Source: JBFHNV01 sp965365655
GTDB lineage: Bacteria > Pseudomonadota > Gammaproteobacteria > HK1
NCBI GenBank assembly: GCA_965365655.1
Contig: CBDUCN010000145.1
Span: 1 to 11,932, forward strand
DNA: 11,932 nt
Reading direction: 5' to 3'
The notes beneath the pieces were generated by a model, which saw only the letters and a list, made by a program, of their open reading frames with translations, was not told where the DNA came from and ran no database searches. The position numbers and the translations under genes are program-made. Within the stretch, counting starts at the first letter, position 1. Each line of letters opens with the position of its first letter. Of this stretch, positions 1 through 8,337 are shown piece by piece.

Positions 1-1193
1 CGCTGCCGCTGCTCGTAGTAGCGGCGCAGCAGCGGCCTGAGACCGCCCTGGTCGCGCAGCAGATGGTCGAGATACCCCATGACCTCGGCCCCGGCGCGCC
101 CGGCGGCGTCCCCCGAGGTGCCGCGCGTGAAGCGCGATCGCGCGCCCATGTTCGAACGCACCGCCGGCGGCTGCGTGCGCGTCTTGTCGAAGAAGTGGCG
201 CGTCGGGTCGCACCAGACCGCGATCGCCTCGTCCATCCACCCGCTGTTGCCGTCCGCCGGCGAGATGCAGCGCGCGAAGTAGCAGTGGTTCAGCTCGTGG
301 TACAGGAACTCGAGGTCGGTATCCGTCGCGCCGGCGTACTCCATGCCCCCGCCGCGCCCGACGCGCGCGTTCACGATCAGCCGGTCGTACGGGAACGGGC
401 CGAAATCGGCTTCGAGCGAGTCGAGCCAGCGCCTCGCGTCGTCGACGAAATCGTCGAGCAGGCCGCTGCGATCGAACTCGGCCCGGGTGTACGTCACCAG
501 CTCCACGCCGTCCTTCTTCCCGGCCTGCGGATGGCTCGTCTCGCGGATCGAGAAGCAGTGCTGCGGAAACACGTCCAGGTACGGGAACGACGGCGAGAAG
601 TGGTCGGGAAACCGGATGCTGAAGCGCTGCCCGGCCGACGGGAGATCCCCGTGCCCGTTGTGCATCACCCGGTGAGGCCTGTCGCTGCCGTGCACCGCGA
701 TGTCCATCGAGACCGGAAAGCGATCGAACTCGAAGTTCGACGGCCAGTACGCTCCCGAGAACCGGACCGCGCCCTGGACGTCCATCATCCTGAGCCGGAA
801 ACGCACGCCGCCGTCCATCTCCTCGAGCACGTCGGAGTGCAGGTGGCCGGTGTTGAGGTCGTGCTCGCACTCCAGCACGTGCGTCGCACCGGGCGCGAGC
901 TCCTCGTCCAGGTAGCGGAAGGCCTCGCCGGTCTCCGGGAAGCGCGCCGCGACGAAGCGCGTTGCGGTGCCGTTGCACGAGACGTCCAGCGCGTCCGCCA
1001 GGCCCGGGGCGCTGAAGTCGAACGCCGGGCGCCCGCGCTCCAGCATCTCGAACTCCAGCCTCGAGGTCACCCGCGCGGCGTCCAGGAAGCCGAGACCGTG
1101 CACGACGAACTCGAGCGCGTAGGCCGCGTCAGTCACGTGAACGAAGCTGACGCGCCCGGCCGCGGAATCGAATCCCTCCGGCGAGCAGCTCAT
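1..1193 (-). CDS. M1-family (gluzincin) metallopeptidase-like protein, 3' end cut by the window edge
   Basis: This is an open reading frame of 397 codons with no stop before the left edge, so the C-terminus is missing. Residues 299-303 read HELNH and a glutamate follows at 322, which is the zinc-binding HExxH-x18-E signature of M1 peptidases. GGGMEY at 281-286 matches the GAMEN-type substrate-anchoring loop (GGMEY-like variants occur in bacterial M1 proteins), and SGWMDEAIA around E322 is also typical. The first 250 residues look like the beta-rich N-terminal M1 domain. The N-terminus (MSCSPEGFDS) is no signal peptide, so a cytoplasmic location is likely. By family it should remove N-terminal amino acids from peptides. 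However, GAEVMGYLDHLL (368-379) aligns with the PepN segment just after its catalytic Tyr, and the Tyr position is Gly365 here. The ATG at 1193 is the only plausible start after the upstream gene's stop at 1264; its ribosome binding site is weak. It is probably co-transcribed with the NRPS. Confidence 0.8.
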   Translation of the reverse strand, partial: MSCSPEGFDSAAGRVSFVHVTDAAYALEFVVHGLGFLDAARVTSRLEFEMLERGRPAFDFSAPGLADALDVSCNGTATRFVAARFPETGEAFRYLDEELAPGATHVLECEHDLNTGHLHSDVLEEMDGGVRFRLRMMDVQGAVRFSGAYWPSNFEFDRFPVSMDIAVHGSDRPHRVMHNGHGDLPSAGQRFSIRFPDHFSPSFPYLDVFPQHCFSIRETSHPQAGKKDGVELVTYTRAEFDRSGLLDDFVDDARRWLDSLEADFGPFPYDRLIVNARVGRGGGMEYAGATDTDLEFLYHELNHCYFARCISPADGNSGWMDEAIAVWCDPTRHFFDKTRTQPPAVRSNMGARSRFTRGTSGDAAGRAGAEVMGYLDHLLRDQGGLRPLLRRYYEQRQ

Positions 1194-1263
1194 GACCGGC
1201 CGGTGTTCCGCCGGGCGGAGGTCGCGTGGACAGTCGGCGGCGGCTGCCGGCTCGACGCCTGCG

Positions 1264-1455
1264 TCACGACTTCTTCTTCAACTCGTCACGGACCTCCTGG
1301 ATCCGCTCGGCGATGCGGTCCAGGTCGCGCGCGGCATCGTCGCGCCGGTCCTCGGCCTCGTCCCTGAGCTTGCGCAGATCCGAAAGCACGCGCTGCAGCT
1401 CCTCCTTGCTCAGCTTCGAGATGTCCACGTAGGAGAGAAGGCTGCGAAATGCCAT
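1264..1455 (-). CDS. Small charged coiled-coil protein, 63 aa
   Basis: I do not recognise a named family. The protein starts MAFRSLLSYVDISKLSKEEL and continues as a highly charged helix ending DELKKKS. Positions 20, 24, 27, 31, 34, 38, 41, 45, 48, 52, 55 and 59 follow an unbroken 4-3 heptad spacing. They are occupied by L, L, L, R, A, R, A, L, I, I, V and L, so residues 20-60 should form a coiled coil with two arginines in the core. There is no signal peptide or membrane segment. It lacks the features of MbtH-like NRPS partners and of a carrier protein. It lies 83 bp after the NRPS stop and 70 bp before the peptidase-like gene on the same strand, so it is probably in their operon. The ATG at 1455 gives a compact protein; the longer upstream reading in this frame is a shadow inside the NRPS. 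A role as an oligomerising or docking partner is inference. Confidence 0.62.
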   Translation of the reverse strand: MAFRSLLSYVDISKLSKEELQRVLSDLRKLRDEAEDRRDDAARDLDRIAERIQEVRDELKKKS

Positions 1456-1526
1456 CAGGATCCGGCCTCGATTGCGCGCCGCCGGCGCGAGAGGGAAGAA
1501 ATCGACTAGCCGAATCGTGCACCCGA

Positions 1527-1541
1527 TGACCCGGTGGGTCA
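1527..1541 (-). terminator. Short perfect hairpin overlapping the NRPS stop codon
   Basis: TGACCC (1527-1532) and GGGTCA (1536-1541) form a perfect 6-bp stem with a 3-nt loop. The NRPS TGA stop is the outer part of one arm on the minus strand. No T-tract follows, so it is a poor intrinsic terminator. It might slow ribosomes, stabilise the upstream mRNA or partly attenuate transcription into the small downstream gene. It may also be chance in GC-rich DNA. Confidence 0.25.
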
Positions 1542-4500
1542 ATCCCCGACCAGCGATGCCAGCGACTTGTCCGGCTCGGCGATGCCGCACGAGAGCACGC
1601 CGAGGAAGTCGGCGATCAGCGCCTTCACCCAGTCGTCGTCCAGGTCGTGCTCCCGGTACGTGCACGCGCCCACCGTCTCCGCCGGAGTCTCGCGCAGCAG
1701 CAGGGTCATGCGGCCCGATCCGACCGGCATCACCGACTGGCCCTGCCGGTGGGGATCGCCGAACGGCGAGACGTGCACGCCCGGGAGCGCGAGCGGACGG
1801 CGGATGGCGTTCTGCAGGATGAAGTACACCTCGGTGAGCGCGTCGAGGTCGAGCTCGCCGCCGGGCGGTGCGCGGCGCGCGATCTCCTCGAACGGAAAGG
1901 CCTCGTTCAGGTAGCCGTCCACGACCGTCGCGCGCACCCTGTGCAACGCATCGCGAAAGCTCAGCTCGGGCGCCAGCCGGGTGCGCATGATCACGGTGTT
2001 CTCCAGCGGCCCGATCAGGTGCTCCACCTCGCGATGGCCGCGGTTCGCCATGACGGTCGCGACGCACAGGTCGCGCCGACCCGTGCGGCCGAGCAGCACG
2101 GCCTTGAACGCGGTCAGCATCACGACGAACGACGTGGTTCCGGAGCGATTGCCGAACGTCTCGACGGCGGCGCGCAGCGCGCCGTCCAGCCGCACGGGCT
2201 GCCACCGCGACTCGGGCGCGACCCGGGCCAGGGACGCGGCGCGGGTCGCCAGCGCCGAGCCCCCGCCGGCCAGGCGCCGGCGCCAGCCGTCCAGCATGCG
2301 CTGCGCGGCCGCCGTCGCGAGCCAGCGCGCCTGCCAGTCGACGAAATCGGCGTAGCTCACCGCCAGCGCGGGCAGCACCGGGGCGGCACCCGCGTGCGCA
2401 CGCTCATAGGCCGACGACAGGTCCTGGTGGAAGACTCCCGCCGACCAGCCGTCGCACACGATGTGGTGGAAGGTCAGCAGCAGCACGTGATCGTCGTCCG
2501 CGATGCGCAGCACGCGCGCTCGAAACAGCGGCGCGGTGCCGAGGTCGAACGGCTCGTGCGCTTCCGCGTCCGCAACGAGTGCGGCCTTTCGCGCGCGCAG
2601 CTCCGCGGTCGGCATGTCGATCCGCTCGACGTGCAGCGCGGCGTCGATCTCCGCGGCAGGCGTCACCCGCATCACCTCGTCGCCGTCGGTGTCGTCGAAG
2701 CGGGTGCGCAGCATCTCGTGCCGCGCGACGACGCCGGCGAGCGCCCTGTCCAGGCGCGCGAGATCGATCCGCCCGCGCAGGCGATAAGACGACGGAAGAT
2801 TGAAGATCGCGAAGCCCGGGAACAGCCGTTCCGCGCGCAGCACCAGGCTCTGGATCGTGGACACCGCCCGCGCGCCCGACGCGGGGACGCGCACCAGCGC
2901 GACGTCCTCGTCCCTCACGCGTGCGGCCTCCTGCAGCCAGCGCGCCTGTGCGGCGACGGTCGGCGACTCGAACACCGTGCGAACGTCCATCGTCACGCCG
3001 AAGGCCTCCGAGATCCGCCAGCTCAGGCGCGTCGCCAGCAGCGAGTGTCCGCCGAGGTCGAAGAAGCTGTCCGCGGTGCCCGGCGGGTCGATTCCGAGCA
3101 GCTCGGACCAGATCGCGGCGAGCCGCCTCTCGGTCGCGTTCACCGGCGCGACGCTCGCCGCGTCGACCGCGTGCACCTCCTCGGCCGCGTCGGCGAGCGC
3201 CCGACGGTCCACCTTGCCGTTCACCGTGAGCGGCAGCTCGTCGCGCAGCACGAACCCCGTGGGCACCATGTACGACGGGAGCACGGCCGCGAGCTCGGCC
3301 CGCAGCTCCGCCCAGCGGGGCTCGCGACCGGGCGCCGCGACCACGTACGCGACCAGCCGGCCGCCGCCCGCGAGATCGCCGCGCACCAGCACGACGGCAT
3401 CCGCGACGTCCGGGCGCTGTTTCAGGTGGTGCTCGATCTCCTCGGGCTCGATGCGGTGACCGCGCAGCTTCAGCAGATGATCCGCACGCCCGAGCAGCTC
3501 CAGCACGCCGTCGGCGCGGCGGCGCACCAGGTCGCCGGTGCGGTACAGCCGCCCCGGGGGACACGCCGCGAACGGGTCGCGCAGGAAGCTGCGCGCCGTC
3601 TGCGCCGGCTCGTTGAGATAGCCGCGCCCGACGCCTGCCCCGGCCACGTACAGCTCGCCCGCGACGCCGTACGGCACGGGCTCGAGGTGCCGGTCCAGCA
3701 CGTACAGCCGGGTGTTCGCGATCGCACTGCCGATCGGCACCGTGACGGCGTCCATCGCGGGGGCGGATCGGAGCGCATGGTGCGTGACGTCGTCGGAGCA
3801 CTCGGTGGGGCCGTAGGCGTTCATCAGCGGGATCGTCGGGCAGCGCTCGAACCACGCCCGGCACAGTGCCGGCGACAGCGCCTCCCCGGTGCTCAGCAGC
3901 CAGCGCAGGGGGCGCAGCATGGACGCTCTCGCCCGTGCGCCGTCGCCGTCGATCAACGGCCGCAGCAGCGACGGCACGACCTCGAGGATCGTGACGCGTC
4001 CGCGCTCCACGGCCGCGGCAAGCCGGTCCACGTCGCGCACCGTGTCGTCGTCCAGCACCAGCGTGCTGCCGCCGGCGACGAGCGCCGTCAGGCATTGCCA
4101 GACGCAGATGTCGAAGCTCTGCGGCGCGGTCTGCGCGATGACGTCCTCCGCGGTGACGTCCAGATCGTCGCGCTTCGCGAGCAGGTGGTTGGTCATGCCC
4201 CGGTGCTCGACCATCGCCCCCTTGGGCACGCCCGTCGACCCGGAGGTGTAGATCACGTACGCGAGATCGTCCTCCCCGGGCGGGGGAAGGCCGCGCGCCG
4301 GCGGCTCGCTCGCGAGCAGCTCCGTGAGCGCGAGCAGCGCGGGCGGCTCGCCGCGCGACACGTCCGCGACGGCGTCGCGCGCGCGCGCGTTCGCACGCCC
4401 GTCGCTGACGACGATGCGCGCCGCGCTGCGCTCCAGGATCGCCGTCAGCCGGGCCGCGGGTGCGAGGGGGTCCACCGGCAGGAACGCCGCGCCTGCGCGC

Positions 4501-7500
4501 AGCACGCCGATCAACGCGGCGACGAAGCCCACGCCGCGCGGAAGGTGCAGCGCGATCACCGCGTCAGCGCCGGCGCCGCGCGCGCGCAGCGCGCCGCCCA
4601 CCGCGGCGCTGCGGCGCTCCAGCTCGCGGTAGGTGATCACCTCGTGCGCGTCCGCGACGGCGATCGCCGCCGGCGTGCGCCGCGCCTGCGCGCAGAACAG
4701 CTCGACGAAGCCCTCGCCCGGCGGCCACGCGCGGGCGGTCGCGTTCCAGCGCTCGATGAGCTCCGTGCGCTGCGCAGCGTCGAGCAGCGGCAGGCGCGAG
4801 AGCGGCAGGTGCGGCTCGCGCGGGACGGCCTCGAGCAGCGTCAGCAGATGGCGGGCCAGTCTCTCGATCGTCTCGCCGTCGAACAGGTCGGTGCAGTACT
4901 CGATGAACCCGTCCAGGCGCGTGCCGCGTTCCTCCAGCTCGAGCACCAGGTCGAAACGAGCGAAGCCCGGATCGATGGCCAGCGGCTCCACGTCCAGGTC
5001 GCACACCCTGTCCGCCCGGCCGCCGTGCGCGTGGAGGACGCACATCACGTGGAACAGCGCGTTGCGGTTCAGCCGGCGCGGCGGATTCAACGCCTCGATG
5101 ATGCGCTCGAACGGCATCGACTGGTGATCCAGGGCCTCGATCACGGTCTGACGCACGCGGCCCAGCAGTGCCGCGAACGCGGGATCGCCCGCGAGGTCCG
5201 TGCGCAGGACCACCGTGTTCGCCACCGGCCCGACCACGTCTTCCAGCGCCGCGTGCTCGCGCCCGGCGAACAGCGAGCCGACCGTGATGTCGTCGTGTCC
5301 GGCGTAACGGTGGAGCAGGCACTTGAACGCCGCGAGGATCACCGTGAACAGCGTCGCGCCGTGCTCGTCGGCGAGCGCGCGCAGCCGCGCGGCCAGGAGC
5401 TCCGGCACCTGCAGCGGAACGCGGGCGCCGCGCCCGGACCACCGCTCGGGCCGCGGGCGGTCGGTGGGCACGGGAATGTCGGAGACGCCGTGCAGCCGGC
5501 GCTCCCAGTAGTCCAGGCAGCGGCGCGCGCCGGGCGTCTCCAGCCACGCGCGCTGCCACCGGGTGAAGTCGTCGTAGCGCGCCGCCGGCGGCGCCGGCGC
5601 CGGCGCGCCCGCGGTGCGCGCCGCATAGCCGTCCCACAGGTCCCGCACGAGGACGTTCTGCGACCACCCGTCCGTGACGAGGTGATGCAGGCACAGGATC
5701 AGCACGTGGTCGCGTGCATCGATCTCGAGAAGACGTACCCGCAGCAGCGGCCCCGACGCGAGGTCGAACGGCCGGCGCAGCGCATCGCGTGCGAGGGGTG
5801 CGACGACGCTTGCCGGATCGGCCGCCTGCGGGTCGGCCACCGGCACGATCTCGAACTCGGGCTCGACGTGCTCGTCCACGACCACCTCGGGCTCGCCGCC
5901 GGCCTCGACGAAGCGGCTGCGCAGGGCCTCGTGGCGGGCGACGAGACCGACGACGGAATCGCGAAGGGCCTGCACGTCCAGCTCGCCGCGAAGGCGCATC
6001 GCGTCGACCACGTGGTAGCCGTGGCCGGTCGCGTCGAGCCTGCTCAGCAGGTACAGGCGCAGCTGCGGGAACGACAGCCCGCGTCCGCGCCGCGGGTCCG
6101 ACCCGGCGCACTGCGCGGCGTCGCGCGCGCGATCCGCGGCGGGCAGCTCCGCGACGCGCGCCGCGAACCGCTCCAGCGTCGACGCCTCGAACAGCGTGCG
6201 CACGCTGCACTCGCGCCCCGTGCGCTCGCGCACCCGCGCGAGCATCTGCAGTGCCGACAGCGAGTTGCCGCCGCACAGGAAGAAATCGTCGGCGAGCCCC
6301 ACGTCGTGCCCGCCCAGGACCTCGCGCCACAGTTCCGCGAGGGTGCGCTGCAGCGGCGAGCGCGGCGCCGCGAACCGCTCACGCGCGGCGCGCCGAAGGT
6401 CGCCGCGCTCGCGCAGCAGCTGCGCCGCCAGCGCCGCGCGCGCGAGCTTGCCGGTCGCGCCGCGCGGAATCGACTCCACGAACGCGAACCGCGCGGGCAG
6501 CTTGTACGGCGCGAGCTGCGCAGCGAGGAAGCGGCGTATCGCGGCGCCGGTGACGCGGCGCCCCGCGTGCGGCACCACGGCCGCGGCGACCTCCTCGACG
6601 AGGTGCGGATCGGGCGCGCCGAACACGAACGCGTCCTCCACCGCGGGGTGATCGAGAAGCGCCGCCTCCACCTCCGCGGGGGACACCTTGCTCCCGCCTC
6701 TGTTGATGATCTCGGTGCCGCGCCCTGCGATGTACAGGTAGCCGTCCGCATCGACGCGGCCCAGATCGCCGGTGTTGAACCAGCCGTCTGCGAAGGCCTG
6801 GTCCGCCGCGGGCGCGTCGCCGTCGTAGCCGCGCGTGATCGTCGCGCCCCGCAGCAGGATCTCCCCCGTCTCGCCGGGACGCAGCGCGCCGCCGCCGGGG
6901 GCCGCGATGCGCACCTCGGGGCCCGCCGGCAGGCCGACGGAGCCCGGCTTGCGCCGGCCCGGGGGAAGCGGGTTCGACGCGATCTGCGACGTCGCCTCCG
7001 TCATGCCGTAGGTCTCCAGCACCGGCACGCCGAAGCGCGCTTCCAGCGCGTGCAGCACGTCCACCGGCAGCGCCGCCGACGCCGAGCGCAGCAGGCGCAG
7101 ACGGCCGCCCGTGTCCGGCACCACCCCGTCCTCGATCGACGCGAGCAGCGCGCGGTAGATCGCGGGCACCGCGGTCACCCAGGTCGGCTCGAACTCGCGC
7201 ATCCAGTCGAGGAAGCGCCTCGCGGTCGTGAAACCGGGCGTGCAGACCACCGCGGCCCCGGCCCCCAGCGACACGGTGAGGCCCGAGAAGAGTGCGTGCG
7301 CGTGCGTCATCGGCAGCACGTTGAGCAGCGTGTCCGTCGCGGTGAGGCGAAGCGTCCGGCGCGTGTTGCGGGCGGACGCGCACACGCTGGCGTGGGTGAC
7401 GGGCACGAGCTTCGGCTGCGCGGTCGTGCCGGAGGTCGGCATCAGGAACGCGTCGCACGCCGCACTCGCGAACACCGCGTCCCGCGGCGCCGGCGACGGC

Positions 7501-7979
7501 GACGCGATCGCCAGACCGATCGCGGCGTCGCGCTGCGCGCCGGCGCTCGCGCACTCGAGGACGCGCACGCCCAGGCCTGCCGCGGCGCGTGCCGCGGGCG
7601 AGCGCCCGCCGGGCGTCGTCAGCACCGCGTCGGCGCGCACGAGGGCGAGGTAACGGCGCAGCTCCGCCTGCGTGAGGTCGGCCGACAGCGGCACACAGGT
7701 CGCGGTCGCGGCGACGGCGACCAGCGCCAGCGCCAGCTCCGGCCCGGGCGGGAGCACCACCGCGACGCGGCTGCCCGGCCCGAGCCCCAGCGCCGCCAGC
7801 ACCGCGCCGACGCGCTGCGACTCGTCGAGCAGCGCGCGGTAATCGAGCGCTGCACGCCCGGGCGCGAGCAGCGCGACGCGATCGGGACCGCGGGCGGCGC
7901 GGTACTCGAGGAGCGTTCCCAGCGTGTCGAAGGGCGCTGCGCGCGGCGCGTCGTCACCCGGTCCGTGCGTGCGTGACAT
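1539..7979 (-). CDS. Non-ribosomal peptide synthetase, 2146 aa: acyl ligase-PCP-C-A-PCP-C
   Basis: Domains in order: acyl-activating ligase (about 20-520), with PTSGTTAQPK at 181-190, YGMTEA at 324, FNTGD at 401-405 and GKLARAAL with Lys511; carrier (538-612) with CGGNS and pantetheine Ser573; condensation (632-1070) with LSFPQLRLYLL and HHLVTDG at 765-771; amino-acid adenylation (1080-1600), with YTSGSTG at 1244-1250, NAYGPTE ending at 1393 and Lys1589; carrier (1605-1680) with LGGHS and Ser1646; terminal condensation (1700-2135) with HHIVCDG at 1838-1844. No epimerase, methylase, thioesterase or reductase is present. The first ligase resembles oxalate-CoA ligase/Pcs60 proteins (NPLPPGRRKPGSVG, GRGTEIINRGGSKVSP), so it probably loads a carboxylic acid. 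The second A-domain pocket reads D1290, I1291, W1294, E1333, L1362, T1364, A1388, D1396, D1397, K1589; the acidic residues suggest a basic amino acid. The ATG at 7979 has only a GGGGG-type upstream purine run. It is first in a likely three-gene operon, divergent from the gene at 8417. Confidence 0.95.
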   Translation of the reverse strand: MSRTHGPGDDAPRAAPFDTLGTLLEYRAARGPDRVALLAPGRAALDYRALLDESQRVGAVLAALGLGPGSRVAVVLPPGPELALALVAVAATATCVPLSADLTQAELRRYLALVRADAVLTTPGGRSPAARAAAGLGVRVLECASAGAQRDAAIGLAIASPSPAPRDAVFASAACDAFLMPTSGTTAQPKLVPVTHASVCASARNTRRTLRLTATDTLLNVLPMTHAHALFSGLTVSLGAGAAVVCTPGFTTARRFLDWMREFEPTWVTAVPAIYRALLASIEDGVVPDTGGRLRLLRSASAALPVDVLHALEARFGVPVLETYGMTEATSQIASNPLPPGRRKPGSVGLPAGPEVRIAAPGGGALRPGETGEILLRGATITRGYDGDAPAADQAFADGWFNTGDLGRVDADGYLYIAGRGTEIINRGGSKVSPAEVEAALLDHPAVEDAFVFGAPDPHLVEEVAAAVVPHAGRRVTGAAIRRFLAAQLAPYKLPARFAFVESIPRGATGKLARAALAAQLLRERGDLRRAARERFAAPRSPLQRTLAELWREVLGGHDVGLADDFFLCGGNSLSALQMLARVRERTGRECSVRTLFEASTLERFAARVAELPAADRARDAAQCAGSDPRRGRGLSFPQLRLYLLSRLDATGHGYHVVDAMRLRGELDVQALRDSVVGLVARHEALRSRFVEAGGEPEVVVDEHVEPEFEIVPVADPQAADPASVVAPLARDALRRPFDLASGPLLRVRLLEIDARDHVLILCLHHLVTDGWSQNVLVRDLWDGYAARTAGAPAPAPPAARYDDFTRWQRAWLETPGARRCLDYWERRLHGVSDIPVPTDRPRPERWSGRGARVPLQVPELLAARLRALADEHGATLFTVILAAFKCLLHRYAGHDDITVGSLFAGREHAALEDVVGPVANTVVLRTDLAGDPAFAALLGRVRQTVIEALDHQSMPFERIIEALNPPRRLNRNALFHVMCVLHAHGGRADRVCDLDVEPLAIDPGFARFDLVLELEERGTRLDGFIEYCTDLFDGETIERLARHLLTLLEAVPREPHLPLSRLPLLDAAQRTELIERWNATARAWPPGEGFVELFCAQARRTPAAIAVADAHEVITYRELERRSAAVGGALRARGAGADAVIALHLPRGVGFVAALIGVLRAGAAFLPVDPLAPAARLTAILERSAARIVVSDGRANARARDAVADVSRGEPPALLALTELLASEPPARGLPPPGEDDLAYVIYTSGSTGVPKGAMVEHRGMTNHLLAKRDDLDVTAEDVIAQTAPQSFDICVWQCLTALVAGGSTLVLDDDTVRDVDRLAAAVERGRVTILEVVPSLLRPLIDGDGARARASMLRPLRWLLSTGEALSPALCRAWFERCPTIPLMNAYGPTECSDDVTHHALRSAPAMDAVTVPIGSAIANTRLYVLDRHLEPVPYGVAGELYVAGAGVGRGYLNEPAQTARSFLRDPFAACPPGRLYRTGDLVRRRADGVLELLGRADHLLKLRGHRIEPEEIEHHLKQRPDVADAVVLVRGDLAGGGRLVAYVVAAPGREPRWAELRAELAAVLPSYMVPTGFVLRDELPLTVNGKVDRRALADAAEEVHAVDAASVAPVNATERRLAAIWSELLGIDPPGTADSFFDLGGHSLLATRLSWRISEAFGVTMDVRTVFESPTVAAQARWLQEAARVRDEDVALVRVPASGARAVSTIQSLVLRAERLFPGFAIFNLPSSYRLRGRIDLARLDRALAGVVARHEMLRTRFDDTDGDEVMRVTPAAEIDAALHVERIDMPTAELRARKAALVADAEAHEPFDLGTAPLFRARVLRIADDDHVLLLTFHHIVCDGWSAGVFHQDLSSAYERAHAGAAPVLPALAVSYADFVDWQARWLATAAAQRMLDGWRRRLAGGGSALATRAASLARVAPESRWQPVRLDGALRAAVETFGNRSGTTSFVVMLTAFKAVLLGRTGRRDLCVATVMANRGHREVEHLIGPLENTVIMRTRLAPELSFRDALHRVRATVVDGYLNEAFPFEEIARRAPPGGELDLDALTEVYFILQNAIRRPLALPGVHVSPFGDPHRQGQSVMPVGSGRMTLLLRETPAETVGACTYREHDLDDDWVKALIADFLGVLSCGIAEPDKSLASLVGD

Positions 7980-8141
7980 CCCCGTATCGCCCCCGAATGG
8001 GTGGTGCGAAGCATGCGACGGGGACGGAGTCGTTCAGGCTCTCCCTGCCGGCCCTCCCATCCCGTCGTGACGAAAGCGCCGCAGGGTCGGGCTGAACCGT
8101 CCGCGTCTCACGGTCGCGAACGGCTGCTCGGCACCCTCGTG

Positions 8142-8244
8142 AACAACGCATCGAGTCCCGATCGCATCGTGATGGTGCGCGAACGACGCGCAGCGCGCCG
8201 CGAGAATAGAGTCCGCGTTGCACGCAGGGCAACAGCGCATCGAC
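8142..8244. repeat. Pair of 14-bp direct repeats in the divergent promoter region
   Basis: AACAACGCATCGAG at 8142-8155 and AACAGCGCATCGAC at 8231-8244 match at 12 of 14 bases and start 89 bp apart. They flank the putative minus-strand promoter, one on each side. This is the kind of arrangement seen for looping regulators, but two copies are weak evidence. Confidence 0.25.
8203..8232 (-). promoter_or_regulatory. Weak sigma70-like promoter candidate for the NRPS operon
   Basis: On the minus strand TTGCCC (complement of 8227-8232) lies 18 bp upstream of TATTCT (complement of 8203-8208). This would start a transcript near 8196 with a leader of about 215 nt before the NRPS ATG. TATTCT is among the few AT-rich hexamers in the gap. 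GTTGC (8217-8221) and GCAAC (8229-8233) form a small inverted repeat over the -35 area. Promoter consensus in high-GC bacteria is loose, so this is tentative. Confidence 0.22.
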
Positions 8245-8337
8245 GGGCGAGCGTGCCCGGCGCGCTTGCCCGGCCGCGGGCGAAGGGTCACGATAAGACG
8301 TCGCGGCCGGCTTCGAGCAGCCTGCAGGTCGCGTGGG

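Noticed and set aside
63..1367. A 434-codon plus-strand frame across the left end
   Set aside because: It is the complement of the peptidase-like gene, which has the HExxH-x18-E and GGMEY motifs in the opposite strand. The plus-strand product is low-complexity.
1264..1455. The small protein as an MbtH-like NRPS partner
   Set aside because: MbtH proteins of similar length have conserved Trp residues and a beta-rich fold. This protein has no Trp and is a charged helix.
1264..2205. A 313-residue minus-strand frame ending in the small coiled-coil protein
   Set aside because: All but the last 63 residues read out of frame through the NRPS C-terminus and are Arg/Ala-rich. Only the part from the ATG at 1455 looks like protein.
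5575..5625. GCC/GGC-rich tract as a possible simple-sequence repeat
   Set aside because: It encodes the Ala/Pro-rich segment of the first condensation domain region (AGAPAPAPPAARY) and keeps the frame, so it is ordinary coding composition bias.
1647..7976. A 2109-codon open frame on the plus strand antisense to the NRPS
   Set aside because: Its translation is Arg/Gln/His-rich with no domain logic. Long antisense frames are expected opposite very GC-rich genes, and the NRPS frame carries every conserved motif.
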